Below, in pieces: positions 29,321 through 37,574 of a stretch of 64,000 nt of DNA. How positions within the stretch are numbered: the first letter of the stretch is position 1; every line of letters begins with the position of its first letter. The stretch is from Stenotrophomonas maltophilia (GTDB lineage: Bacteria > Pseudomonadota > Gammaproteobacteria > Xanthomonadales > Xanthomonadaceae). The stretch is from assembly GCA_009912235.1 (NCBI GenBank), contig WNDS01000004.1, positions 124,001-188,000 on the forward strand. Direction: 5' to 3'. A program made the translations under genes and the position numbers. The notes below the pieces were generated by a model. The model was not told the origin of the DNA and ran no database searches. It saw only the letters and a list, made by a program, of their open reading frames with translations.

Positions 29321-29372
29321 CGCTTTTTTTCACTTTTTTCACACGTTGTCGCAAACCCCTTGATACGCAAGG

Positions 29373-30392
29373 TCAGCGCCCGGGAAGCGGCAAGGACTCG
29401 TCGGCGAAGATGGCCAGATGCGGCACGCCATCGGCCCCGATCCAGCCCCGGTACATACCCTGCGTATTGAAGGGTGTGGCCATGCGGCCGTCGGCCGACA
29501 GCACGATGGCGCCGCCATCGCCGCCCATGCGCGGGATCTCTTCATTGATGACGCCGCGCCCGGCCTGCTCCGGCGATTGCCCCTGGTAGCGCATGCGCGC
29601 GCAGATCTCGTGGGCGGCCGCACTGCGGATGTAATACTCGCCCCAGCCGGTACCGGAAACAGCGCAGCGCGCATCGGCCCAGGTGCCGGCACCGATGATG
29701 GGCGAATCGCCGACGCGCCCGTAGCGCTTGTTGGTCATGCCACCGGTGGAGGTGCCGGCGGCCAGATGCCCCTGCGCATCCAGCGCCACCGCGCCGACGG
29801 TGCCGAAGTGTCTGGCCGTCTCCAGATCGGCATGGGCCTGGCCGGCAGCCTCTTCCTTGAGGGCACGCTGCAGCTGCTGCCAGCGCTTGTCGGTGCGGAA
29901 GTAAGAGGGATCGACCAGGCCGACGCCCTGCTCCACCGCGAACGCCTCGGCGCCTTGCCCCACCATCATCACGTGCGGCGAGTGCTGCATGACCCGCTGC
30001 GCCAGCTGGATCGGGTTGCGCACCCGCTGCACGCCGGCCACGGCGCCGGCGGCCTGGGTGGCACCGTCCATCAGTGCGGCGTCCAGTTCGTTGCGCCCGT
30101 CATGGGTGAACACGGCGCCCTTGCCGGCATTGAAGGTAGGGTCATCCTCCAGCACGGCGATCGCCGCGGTGACCGCCGCCAGCGACGAGCGCCCGGCCGC
30201 CAGCTCAGCAAGGCCCTTCAGCAGCGCCGCTTTGAGCGCCTCGCGCGCCGCGCGCTCCTCGGCCGGCGACAGGTCCGGCCGCTCCACCCCGGCGCCCCCG
30301 TGGATGACCAGCAGCAGCGGCGGCGGCGCGGGTTCGGCGACGGCCACGGCCGGCAGGGACAGCAGCGCGCTCAGCGCCAGCAGCAGTTTCAT
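29373..30392 (-). CDS. iaaA: Exported isoaspartyl peptidase / plant-type L-asparaginase
   Basis: These N-terminal-nucleophile (T2) hydrolases cleave beta-aspartyl dipeptides and, more slowly, asparagine. The 339-residue product has a signal peptide (MKLLLALSALLSLPAVAVAEP), then LLVIHGGAGVERPD as in the family. Thr198 in HFGTVGAVALD should become the N-terminal nucleophile after self-cleavage. GTSTGGMTNKRYGRVGDSPI downstream is the family substrate-pocket region. The ATG at 30392 is chosen because it gives the signal peptide. It follows a cyanophycinase-like gene by 68 nt, so it may release Asp and Arg from beta-Asp-Arg. The symbol follows the E. coli homologue; substrate is inferred. Confidence 0.9.
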   Translation of the reverse strand: MKLLLALSALLSLPAVAVAEPAPPPLLLVIHGGAGVERPDLSPAEERAAREALKAALLKGLAELAAGRSSLAAVTAAIAVLEDDPTFNAGKGAVFTHDGRNELDAALMDGATQAAGAVAGVQRVRNPIQLAQRVMQHSPHVMMVGQGAEAFAVEQGVGLVDPSYFRTDKRWQQLQRALKEEAAGQAHADLETARHFGTVGAVALDAQGHLAAGTSTGGMTNKRYGRVGDSPIIGAGTWADARCAVSGTGWGEYYIRSAAAHEICARMRYQGQSPEQAGRGVINEEIPRMGGDGGAIVLSADGRMATPFNTQGMYRGWIGADGVPHLAIFADESLPLPGR

Positions 30393-30460
30393 CGGTCGGT
30401 TGTCTCCATCGGTAAAGGCGGTGGAACGGGAACGTGATCGGCGCCTGGCGCGGCGCAGGC

Positions 30461-31477
30461 CTACAGGCGGGTGACGTCGATATCGCCGTCGACCACGGTG
30501 GCGGTGGCCTGGTAGTCGCTGTCGGCGTGGAAATCCTGCAGGTCCAGGTGGCCGCCACTGGCGACCACAGTGACCGGCACCGCGTCGAAGCCCAGCGGCT
30601 GGCCGGCCGCCAGCTGGTCGGCCTCGCGGCCCGGGCGCACCACCCAGACCTTGCCCTCGCCGTCCACGCTGCGCACGCGCGCCTTGCCGTCCGGCTCCAC
30701 GCACAGCGCGGTGTCTTCATCCACGCCGATCCCGACCATTTGCGGGTCGCCGCTGTCCTGCACGGCACGCGCCACGAACACGATCAGACGACCGAGGCGG
30801 TCGCGCTTGTCGAAATGGGTATCGGTGACCACCCGCTGCAGGAACGGCATCTGCAGGAAGCCACTGTACAGGGTGACCGCACTGCCCATCGGGTCGGCCA
30901 TGGCGCCGGCCGAGGTGACGCTGCCGCCGTCGAGCGCCCCGTAGGCATAACCGCCGAGGATGGCCAGCCCGGCGCTGGTACCGGCAATCGGCTTGCCGGC
31001 GCGCACGTGGGCGTTGAGCGCCCGGTTCAGCGCCGTGCCCTTCCAGAAGCGGATGTAGCGCGACTGGTCGCCACCGGCGATGAAGATGGCATCGGCGGCG
31101 GCAACTACACGCAGCACGGCCGGATCGTTGGCGGCGCGGCGGCTGTCGAAGACCAGGGTCTGCACCGCCGTGGCACCGCCGATCTCGTCGTACAGCCGCT
31201 CCTGCAGGTCATCGCCACCGGAGGCGCGCAGAATCACCACGCGGCCGTTGCCGGCCTGCCGCAGCCACCACTGGAACGCCTCGGGCACCCACTCCCCGCC
31301 GCCCATCAGCATCATCGCCGGGGCCCGTGGGCCAGGCCGGGGTGCATCCAGGTCCCCGATCTCGTAATAATCGAACCCGGGCGAGTGCAGATCCTGCGCG
31401 GACGCCAGCGGTGCCAGCAGGGCCAGAAGCGCCCCCAGCAGCAGGTGTGACCAGGGGCGGTGGACAAGGGCGTTCAT
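30461..31477 (-). CDS. Exported cyanophycinase-like serine peptidase (family S51)
   Basis: S51 cyanophycinases cut the polymer cyanophycin (poly-Asp with Arg side chains) into beta-Asp-Arg dipeptides. The 338-residue product has a signal peptide ending LASAQ (about residue 28), the segment FIAGGDQSRY (Gln137) and the nucleophile elbow AGTSAGLAIL with Ser168. The start at 31477 has GGGAGA upstream; an ATG 20 codons further up would disrupt the signal peptide. It is the first gene of a two-gene unit with the isoaspartyl peptidase and divergent from a TonB-dependent receptor. Function on cyanophycin is inferred; another S51 peptidase role is possible. Confidence 0.85.
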   Translation of the reverse strand: MNALVHRPWSHLLLGALLALLAPLASAQDLHSPGFDYYEIGDLDAPRPGPRAPAMMLMGGGEWVPEAFQWWLRQAGNGRVVILRASGGDDLQERLYDEIGGATAVQTLVFDSRRAANDPAVLRVVAAADAIFIAGGDQSRYIRFWKGTALNRALNAHVRAGKPIAGTSAGLAILGGYAYGALDGGSVTSAGAMADPMGSAVTLYSGFLQMPFLQRVVTDTHFDKRDRLGRLIVFVARAVQDSGDPQMVGIGVDEDTALCVEPDGKARVRSVDGEGKVWVVRPGREADQLAAGQPLGFDAVPVTVVASGGHLDLQDFHADSDYQATATVVDGDIDVTRL

Positions 31478-31646
31478 CTTGATCTCCCTGAACAAAATCG
31501 ACTTGCAACCATTTTCACTCTTTGCCAGATGCTGCACCAGTAGTCAAGGGCATAGAAAAGGCGTTAAATGCGCGCGCCCATTCCGGATTGTGAATGGGGA
31601 CAGGGCCCCTCCTCTGCGGGCCGGCTTCATTCCCGAGATAGTTCTC

Positions 31647-34385
31647 ATGCGTAGACAGGCGATGGCGTGGTCGATCCAGCTGGCGTTGATGGGTGTTGCT
31701 GCCTCGGCAGCGGCCCAGAGCCCAGGTTCCTCTTCGGTGCAGCAACTTGATGCGGTCCAGGTGATCGGCTCGCGCATTCCCCGCGCACAGGTGGAGGGCC
31801 CCGCGCCGATCACCGTTATCAATGCCGAGCAGATCCGCGCCAACGGCTTCACCACCGTGCCCGACGTGCTGCGGGCGATGACCCAGAACGGCGGCGAGAC
31901 GCAGAGCCAGCAGTCGGCCAGTGGCGCCGACTTCTCGCCCGGCGCCCAGCAGGTGGACCTACGCGGCCTCGGCCCGAACCACACGCTGGTGCTGGTCAAC
32001 GGCCGCCGCATCGCCGACTTCCCGATGCCGTTCAAGGGCCGCAGCAACTTCACCGATGTCTCCAACATTCCGCTGGCACTGATCGACCACATTGAAGTTC
32101 TGACCGGCAGCGCGTCGGCCATCTATGGCTCCGATGCGATCGCCGGCGTGGTTAACTTCATCCTGAAGAAGCAGGTCGATGGCACCACGGTGGATGCGCG
32201 CATGGGCACCACCACCGAAGGCGGCGGCGAATCGTTCGACATGAGCATCGCCAGCGGCTTCAGCAGCGGCCGCTTCAACGCCGTCTACAGCGTGGAACTG
32301 CAGTCGCAGACGCCGCTGTGGGGCTATGAGCGCGATATCCAGGATTCGACCCAGGACGCACCGACGGCCGGTTCGCGCATTGCACGCCGCGCCTACCTGC
32401 GCACCGACTACGACGACAACTACCTGGACCCGGGTGCGGAGACCTGCGCCGCCCTGGCCGGGCAGAACCAGGGCAGCACCTACCGCGCGTTCCGCCCGAA
32501 GTACGGCTGGTACTGCGGCAGCGACAGCTCCATCGGCTATGGCGCCCTGCTCAGCAAGCGCCGCGGCGCCAACGGCTATGCCTCGCTGAGCTATGACTTC
32601 GACAACGGCAGCCAGTGGTTCGGCGACGTGCAGCTGGGCTACCACACGCTGGCCCAGTTCCGCGATGTGACCAGCTGGGGCCGCATGGCCGCCGACGGCA
32701 ACGAGGAAGGCTACTTCCACAACCAGGCCACCGGTGACATCGAGTTCTGGCAGCGCCAGTTCTCGCCCGAGGAAATGGGCGGGCTGAACAACGGCATGAT
32801 CCGCAGCACGCAGAAGACCTTCAGCGTGACCACCGGCTTCAAGGGCAAGCTGGGCGAGCACTGGGATTACGAGGCCTCGCTAAGCCACTCGCAGTACCAG
32901 TCGCGCATCAGCTGGCCGCAGATCATCGCGGCCAAGGCCAACGACCTGTTCCTGGGCCCGCAGCTGGGCGTGGACGAGGATGATGGCTTCCCGATCTACA
33001 ACGCCGACCCGTCGCGCCTGTACCGGCCGCTGAGCCGCGCCGAATACGATTCGATTGCCGCGCGCACCACCTACACGCCGAAGTCGCCCACCGAAACGGC
33101 GGCGCTGACGCTGACCAACGGCAGCCTGTTCGCGCTGCCGGGCGGTGATGCCGGCGTGGCCGCCACCGTGGAAGTGGGCCAGCAGGCCTATGCCCTGCAC
33201 CCGGACCCGCTGGCCACGCAGTACTACTACAGCTGGAAGGATTCGGACGGCGAAGGGTCGCGCAACCGCTGGGCCGCCGCCGCCGAGTTCCGCCTGCCGG
33301 TGCTGGAGACGGTGAACGTGAGCCTGGCCGGCCGCTACGACCAGTACCGCTATTCCGTCCACCGTATCGGCAAGGCCACCTGGAGCGGCGGCCTGGAATG
33401 GCGCCCGATCGACAGCCTGCTGGTGCGCGGCTCCTACGGCACCGCCTTCCGCGCCCCGGACCTGCACTACGTGTACGCCGGCCCCGGCAATGACGAGACC
33501 AGCGCGCAGGACCTGTACACCTGCCGACTGGAGCAGGCCAGCGACTGTTCCGACTACGACCGCAACCTGATCCGCGGCCGCAGCGGCAACCGCGAGCTGG
33601 GCCCGGAAACCAGCAAATCGTGGAGCGCCGGCGTGGTGTGGCCGCCGGCCGGCGGCCTGGACCTGAGCGCGGACTGGTTCAACATCGACATGCGCAACCA
33701 GGTGCAGGACATGGACGTGCGCACGATCCTGGCCAATGAGGCCGATTGCCGCCTGGGCCAGGCCAGCCCGACCTCGCCCACCTGCGTTGATGCGCTGGCC
33801 CGCGTGACCCGCACCAGCGACGGCCGTCTGTATGGCGTGCAGGTGAACCCGGTGAACATCGCGCGCGAAACCACCGCAGGCGTGGACGTGGGCGCGCGTT
33901 ACCGGCTGCAGACCGCCATTGGCGAGTTCAGCTTCAACGGCAACCACACCTGGGTGAAGAAGCACGATTTCCAGCGCTTTGCCGGCGACGTGGTGGAAGA
34001 CCAGTTCGCGGTCAACAGCGGCTTCGACATTCCGCGCACCAAGACCAGCCTGAGCGTAGGCTGGGAACGGAAGGCGTGGTCGGCCGCGGTGTTCGCCTCG
34101 CGGCTGGGCAAGCTGCCGAACTCGGACAGCTACGACAAGACCTTCGACCCGGAGAGTGGCGACAGCCCGTGGATCGGTGCCACCTGGCGCTACAACGCCT
34201 CGGTGCAGTACCGCTTCGATGACCACTCGCGCATCAGCCTGTCGGTGGTGAACGTGTTCAACAAGATGCCGCCGAAGGACCCCGCCTACACCGGCTACCC
34301 GTACTACGACGTGTCCTGGTTCGACAGCATCGGCCGCCAGATCAACCTGCAGTACACCCACAAGTTCGGTGGCAGCGCGCTGTAA
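31647..34385 (+). CDS. TonB-dependent outer-membrane receptor
   Basis: These 22-strand barrels import scarce nutrients across the outer membrane using TonB energy. The 912-residue product has a signal peptide (MRRQAMAWSIQLALMGVAASAAAQ), a TonB box-like DAVQVIGSRIPR, a plug domain (about 45-170, with GLGPNHTLVLVNGRR and YGSDAIAGVVNFILK) and a long beta-barrel to the C-terminus. The ATG at 31647 is chosen for the signal peptide although its ribosome-binding site is weak. It is divergent from the S51 peptidase (169-nt spacer without a clear promoter). This suggests that its ligand is a beta-aspartyl peptide; that is inference. A terminator follows at 34413. Confidence 0.92.
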   Translation: MRRQAMAWSIQLALMGVAASAAAQSPGSSSVQQLDAVQVIGSRIPRAQVEGPAPITVINAEQIRANGFTTVPDVLRAMTQNGGETQSQQSASGADFSPGAQQVDLRGLGPNHTLVLVNGRRIADFPMPFKGRSNFTDVSNIPLALIDHIEVLTGSASAIYGSDAIAGVVNFILKKQVDGTTVDARMGTTTEGGGESFDMSIASGFSSGRFNAVYSVELQSQTPLWGYERDIQDSTQDAPTAGSRIARRAYLRTDYDDNYLDPGAETCAALAGQNQGSTYRAFRPKYGWYCGSDSSIGYGALLSKRRGANGYASLSYDFDNGSQWFGDVQLGYHTLAQFRDVTSWGRMAADGNEEGYFHNQATGDIEFWQRQFSPEEMGGLNNGMIRSTQKTFSVTTGFKGKLGEHWDYEASLSHSQYQSRISWPQIIAAKANDLFLGPQLGVDEDDGFPIYNADPSRLYRPLSRAEYDSIAARTTYTPKSPTETAALTLTNGSLFALPGGDAGVAATVEVGQQAYALHPDPLATQYYYSWKDSDGEGSRNRWAAAAEFRLPVLETVNVSLAGRYDQYRYSVHRIGKATWSGGLEWRPIDSLLVRGSYGTAFRAPDLHYVYAGPGNDETSAQDLYTCRLEQASDCSDYDRNLIRGRSGNRELGPETSKSWSAGVVWPPAGGLDLSADWFNIDMRNQVQDMDVRTILANEADCRLGQASPTSPTCVDALARVTRTSDGRLYGVQVNPVNIARETTAGVDVGARYRLQTAIGEFSFNGNHTWVKKHDFQRFAGDVVEDQFAVNSGFDIPRTKTSLSVGWERKAWSAAVFASRLGKLPNSDSYDKTFDPESGDSPWIGATWRYNASVQYRFDDHSRISLSVVNVFNKMPPKDPAYTGYPYYDVSWFDSIGRQINLQYTHKFGGSAL

Positions 34386-34412
34386 GCGCGGTTTCGCAGG
34401 ACGTGGACGATG

Positions 34413-34433
34413 AGGCCCGCCATTGGCGGGCCT
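34413..34433 (+). terminator. Terminator of the TonB-dependent receptor gene
   Basis: AGGCCCGCC-att-GGCGGGCCT is a perfect 9-bp stem followed by TGTTGTC, 27 nt after the receptor stop codon. Confidence 0.7.
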
Positions 34434-34530
34434 TGTTGTCTGGGAACCTGGCTTTGGCAGATGCCCGCCTGGGTGGGCACTGATCTGCCCAGCGCCCACC
34501 AGGCTGGGCAACTACCAGAGCGGGCCACGC

Positions 34531-34913
34531 GGGTTTTCCACATCGTGCGTGGAAAGCGATGGGAACTTGGTGTGGACAAGTGGCCGCGAGCGTTGCAGCG
34601 CAGGCGTTTGCGGGCGTGGTGTTTTTTTGTCTATGGCCCATGTTGTGTTCCACATCCGGCGTGGAGAGCGGCGGGCACTTGATATGGACAAGTGGGTGCG
34701 AGCGTTGCACCGCAGGTGTTTCCCTGCGCGGTGAAATTTTGTCCACGACTCGGCTGCGCTGATCGGGGTCAGATCCCTTTCCCGTGGAAAGGGATCTGAC
34801 CCCGTGGTTTTCCACACCGCACGTGGAAAGCGGTGGGGGTTTGGTGTGGACAAGTGCGCGCGAGTGTTGCGGCTCAGGCGTTTCGGAGGCTGGTCAATTT
34901 TTGTCCATGCCGG
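34531..34913. repeat. Three imperfect ~110-bp tandem repeats with DnaA-box-like 9-mers
   Basis: Copies lie at about 34531-34638, 34641-34753 and 34803-34913. Each has, in order, a TTCCAC...GTGGAA hairpin, TGGACAAGTG, GCGAG(C/T)GTTGC, CAGG(C/T)GTTT and a T-run ending TTGTC(C/T)A, which can pair back with TGGACAA. TTTTCCACA (34534-34542, 34808-34816) fits the DnaA-box consensus TTWTNCACA. TGTGGACAA (34571-34579, 34845-34853) is one base away. A palindrome (34765-34803) separates copies 2 and 3. Small frames across the repeats do not look like genes. This occupies most of the 597-nt gap between the receptor and ychF. Confidence 0.75.
34765..34803. repeat. GGGGTCAG palindrome, copy 1
   Basis: GGGGTCAGATCCCTTTCC pairs perfectly with its inverted copy across a 3-nt loop (18-bp stem). 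A second copy with compensatory base changes is at 47223-47263. Elements of this kind recur in Xanthomonadaceae genomes as REP-like sequences (from memory). It lies between the second and third tandem repeat. Confidence 0.85.
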
Positions 34914-34934
34914 CACCCGCCCCCGGAAACGCGA

Positions 34935-34957
34935 ACGCCCCGCACAGGGCGGGGCGT
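34935..34957 (-). terminator. Hairpin downstream of ychF
   Basis: ACGCCCCGC-acagg-GCGGGGCGT forms a perfect 9-bp stem 25 nt after the ychF stop. The minus strand continues TCGCGTTT, so the T-run is poor. Confidence 0.55.
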
Positions 34958-34982
34958 CCGGGGTCGATCCGTTGCCGCTGGA

Positions 34983-36074
34983 TCAGACGTTGAAGCGGAA
35001 GTGCAGCACGTCGCCTTCCTGCACGCGGTATTCCTTGCCTTCCAGGCGCAAGCGACCGGCTTCCTTGGCGCCGGCTTCGCCCTTGTACTTGATGAAGTCG
35101 TCATACGCGATGGTTTCGGCGCGGATGAAGCCCTTCTCGAAGTCGGTGTGGATGACCGCGGCGGCCTGCGGGGCGGTGGCGCCCTTGCGCACGGTCCACG
35201 CGCGGACTTCCTTCACGCCAGCGGTGAAGTAGGTCTGCAGGCCCAGCAGGCTGTAGGCCGCGTTGATCACGCGGTTCAGGCCCGGCTCGCTCAGGCCGAG
35301 GTCGGCCAGGAAGGTATCTCGGTCTTCGTCGTCCAGCTGTGACAGCTCTTCTTCGATCGCGGCCGACACCGGCACCACCTGTGCGCCTTCGGCGGCGGCA
35401 TGGGCGCGCACGGCGTCCAGGTGCGGGTTGTTCTCGAAGCCGTCTTCCAGCATGTTGGCGATGTACATCACCGGCTTCAGGGTGAGCAGGAACAGGTCAC
35501 GGACCAGCGCCTTCTCGTCCTCGTCCAGGCCCGCCGAACGGCCGGACTTGCCGTCCGACAGTGCAGCCTGCAGCTTGGCCAGCACCGACTTGCGCGCGGC
35601 CGCGTCCTTGTCGCCACCCTTGGCGGCGCGCTCGGCACGGTTCAGCGCCTTCTCGACGCTGTCCAGGTCGGCCAGCGCCAGTTCGGTATCGATGGTTTCG
35701 ATGTCCGAGATCGGGTCGACCTTGTTGTTGACGTGGATGACGTCGGCGTTCTCGAAGCAGCACACCACGTGGGTGATGGCATCGACTTCGCGGATGTGCG
35801 CCAGGAACTTGTTGCCCAGGCCTTCGCCGCTGGCCGCACCGGCCACCAGGCCGGCAATGTCGACGAACTCGACGGCAGTCGGGATGATCTTCTGCGGGTT
35901 GATGATAGCTGCCAGCTCACCCAGGCGCGGGTCCGGCACCGGCACGATGCCGACGTTCGGTTCGATGGTGCAGAACGGGAAGTTGGCCGCGGCGACGCCC
36001 GCCTTGGTCAGCGCGTTGAACAGGGTCGACTTGCCGACGTTGGGCAGGCCGACGATGCCGCATTTGATACCCAT
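34983..36074 (-). CDS. ychF: Redox-regulated ATPase YchF (OLA1 family)
   Basis: YchF is a ribosome-associated P-loop protein of the Obg family that prefers ATP over GTP and takes part in stress and translation control. The 363-residue product starts [20 protein letters not shown] (P-loop at residues 9-16), has switch [20 protein letters not shown], a coiled-coil insertion and a C-terminal TGS domain ending [10 protein letters not shown]. Length equals E. coli (363). The start at 36074 is fixed by the conserved N-terminus. It follows pth after a 148-nt gap with a repeat pair, as ychF commonly follows pth. Confidence 0.98.
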   Translation of the reverse strand: MGIKCGIVGLPNVGKSTLFNALTKAGVAAANFPFCTIEPNVGIVPVPDPRLGELAAIINPQKIIPTAVEFVDIAGLVAGAASGEGLGNKFLAHIREVDAITHVVCCFENADVIHVNNKVDPISDIETIDTELALADLDSVEKALNRAERAAKGGDKDAAARKSVLAKLQAALSDGKSGRSAGLDEDEKALVRDLFLLTLKPVMYIANMLEDGFENNPHLDAVRAHAAAEGAQVVPVSAAIEEELSQLDDEDRDTFLADLGLSEPGLNRVINAAYSLLGLQTYFTAGVKEVRAWTVRKGATAPQAAAVIHTDFEKGFIRAETIAYDDFIKYKGEAGAKEAGRLRLEGKEYRVQEGDVLHFRFNV

Positions 36075-36156
36075 GGGTGACAGCTCTCTGGGGTGAAAGT
36101 GATTGGTGAAACAGCGCGCGCGCTGTTTGGCCAATCCATCTCGGTGTGGAACATCC

Positions 36157-36214
36157 GCCAACCAAGGTTGGCGACTACCGGGGGGAACGTCTGCCAACCA
36201 AGGTTGGCACCTAC
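36157..36214 (-). repeat. Pair of SMAG-like repeats between pth and ychF
   Basis: Two copies of the palindrome GCCAACCAAGGTTGGC (36157-36172, 36193-36208) lie head to tail. On the minus strand each is preceded by GTAG (GTAGGTGCCAACC..., GTAGTCGCCAACC...). This is the form described for S. maltophilia SMAG elements: a GTAG end followed by a stem-loop. Being transcribed between two genes, they may stabilise or process the mRNA. Confidence 0.8.
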
Positions 36215-36222
36215 CAGAAGCA

Positions 36223-36801
36223 CTATTTCGCGGTGTGCAGCCGCTTCATCGCTTCGTTGAAATCGCCCTGCACCGCCAGCGGCAGCACGTCGATGGCATC
36301 GTCGATGGCGCGTGCGATCAGGACGTCGTCGTCCTTGGACGGACGGCCGAGCACCCAGCCCACCACGCGGTCCTTGTGGCCGGGGTGGCCGATGCCCACG
36401 CGCAGGCGATGGAACCTGCCGTGGCCGAGCAGGCGCATGGTGTCGCGCAGGCCGTTCTGGCCGCCGTGGCCACCGTCGAACTTCAGCCGTACCGCACCGG
36501 GCGGCAGGTCCAGCTCGTCGTGGGCCAGCAGGGTTTCCTCCGGCTCGATCTTCCAGAACCGCTGGGCGGCGGTGACCGACTTGCCGCTGAGGTTCATGAA
36601 GGTGGCCGGCTTGAGCAGCCATACCGTCTGGCCGGCGATCTCGACCTTGGCGGTCTCGCCGAACAGCTTGCTGTCCACATTCCAGCGTGCCCCGGCTTTT
36701 TCAGCCAGGGCCTCAACGAAATAAAACCCGGCATTGTGCCGGGTCCGGGCGTGTTCGGATCCGGGGTTGCCCAGACCGACGATCAGTCGCAATCCTGCCA
36801 T
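36223..36801 (-). CDS. pth: Peptidyl-tRNA hydrolase
   Basis: Pth releases peptides from peptidyl-tRNA that dropped off ribosomes, recycling tRNA. The 192-residue product starts [26 protein letters not shown], with Asn12 (GNPG) and the catalytic histidine His22 (TRHNAG). It also has the conserved [11 protein letters not shown] and [11 protein letters not shown] motifs containing the catalytic Asn and Asp. Length and the rplY-pth-ychF order are typical of gammaproteobacteria. Confidence 0.98.
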   Translation of the reverse strand: MAGLRLIVGLGNPGSEHARTRHNAGFYFVEALAEKAGARWNVDSKLFGETAKVEIAGQTVWLLKPATFMNLSGKSVTAAQRFWKIEPEETLLAHDELDLPPGAVRLKFDGGHGGQNGLRDTMRLLGHGRFHRLRVGIGHPGHKDRVVGWVLGRPSKDDDVLIARAIDDAIDVLPLAVQGDFNEAMKRLHTAK

Positions 36802-36815
36802 GGTTCCTTCCAGAA

Positions 36816-36841
36816 CGGTGCCTGCCCGAAGGCAGGCACCG
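36816..36841 (-). terminator. Hairpin between rplY and pth
   Basis: CGGTGCCTGCC and GGCAGGCACCG form a perfect 11-bp stem; the minus strand has a TTCG loop. It begins 8 nt after the rplY stop and ends 14 nt before the pth ATG. It could limit read-through into pth or affect its translation. Confidence 0.6.
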
Positions 36842-36849
36842 CCACTGTA

Positions 36850-37467
36850 TTACTCGGCAGCCGCTGCTTCAGCGTCGGCAGAGTCTTCCTTGCCGTGCTT
36901 GGCGGTGACGATGGCGTCGTCGTGGTCCTTGCCCAGCGCCAGCGCCGGGATTTCCACGCCCTTCGGCAGCTTGATGTCCGACAGGTACACCACGTCGCCA
37001 GCGTTCAGGCCGCCCAGGTCGACTTCGATCGACTCCGGCAGGTCCTTCGGCAGGCAGCTGATGGTCACTTCCTTCAGCTCGTGGGTGACCACGACGTCGG
37101 CAGCCTTGCCGGCCGGCGAGGTGTCTTCGTTGACGAAGTGCAGCGGGACCGAAGCGGTCAGGGCTTCGTTCTCGTTCACGCGCTGGAAGTCCAGGTGCAT
37201 GATCAGCTGCTTGAACGGGTGGCGCTGCATGTCACGCAGCAGCACACGCTCGACCTTGCCATCCAGGTTCAGGTCCAGGATGGAGGCGTAGAACCACTCG
37301 TTCTGCTGGGCCAGCCAGATTTCGTTGTGGTCCAGGCTGATGGCGACCGGCTCGGCGGTGCCGCCGTAGACGATGGCCGGAATCACACCGGCGTGACGCA
37401 GGCGGCGGCTCGCACCCTTACGCTGCAGTTCACGCTTGGTGACCTTGATTTCATGGGTCTTCGACAT
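36850..37467 (-). CDS. rplY: 50S ribosomal protein L25/general stress protein Ctc
   Basis: bL25 binds 5S rRNA. The 205-residue product is the long, two-domain CTC form: the N-terminal L25 domain (MSKTHEIKVTKRELQRKGASRRLR to about residue 95), a C-terminal beta domain (GLNAGDVVYLSDIKLPKGVEIP) and an acidic/alanine tail. It lies between prs and pth on the same strand, the common order in bacteria. Confidence 0.97.
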   Translation of the reverse strand: MSKTHEIKVTKRELQRKGASRRLRHAGVIPAIVYGGTAEPVAISLDHNEIWLAQQNEWFYASILDLNLDGKVERVLLRDMQRHPFKQLIMHLDFQRVNENEALTASVPLHFVNEDTSPAGKAADVVVTHELKEVTISCLPKDLPESIEVDLGGLNAGDVVYLSDIKLPKGVEIPALALGKDHDDAIVTAKHGKEDSADAEAAAAE

Positions 37468-37513
37468 TTTCTACTACTCGGTTGTTGCCTTGCCTTGCGG
37501 CGCGGCGGTTGAA

Positions 37514-37537
37514 GATGCTTCCGCGACCAGAAGCATC
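37514..37537 (-). other. Hairpin between prs and rplY
   Basis: GATGCTTC-cgcgacca-GAAGCATC (8-bp stem) lies in the 107-nt prs-rplY gap. No T-tract follows. It is a possible processing or weak termination signal. Confidence 0.4.
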
Positions 37538-37574
37538 CGGGGAATGTCCCCGCCGCTGCCGGCAGGGACGAAGG

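Noticed and set aside
29236..29372. Additional tRNA or small gene between tRNA-Tyr and the isoaspartyl peptidase
   Set aside because: No cloverleaf or coding signal; the stretch is the promoter and A/T-rich upstream region of the tRNA operon.
31479..31646. N-terminal extension of the TonB-dependent receptor (56 extra codons)
   Set aside because: The upstream codons lack signal-peptide character; the ATG at 31647 gives a normal exported N-terminus.
34423..34916. Several short frames over the tandem repeats (both strands), up to about 157 codons
   Set aside because: They follow the repeat units, lack ribosome-binding sites and known motifs, and exist on both strands at once; better explained as non-coding repeats.
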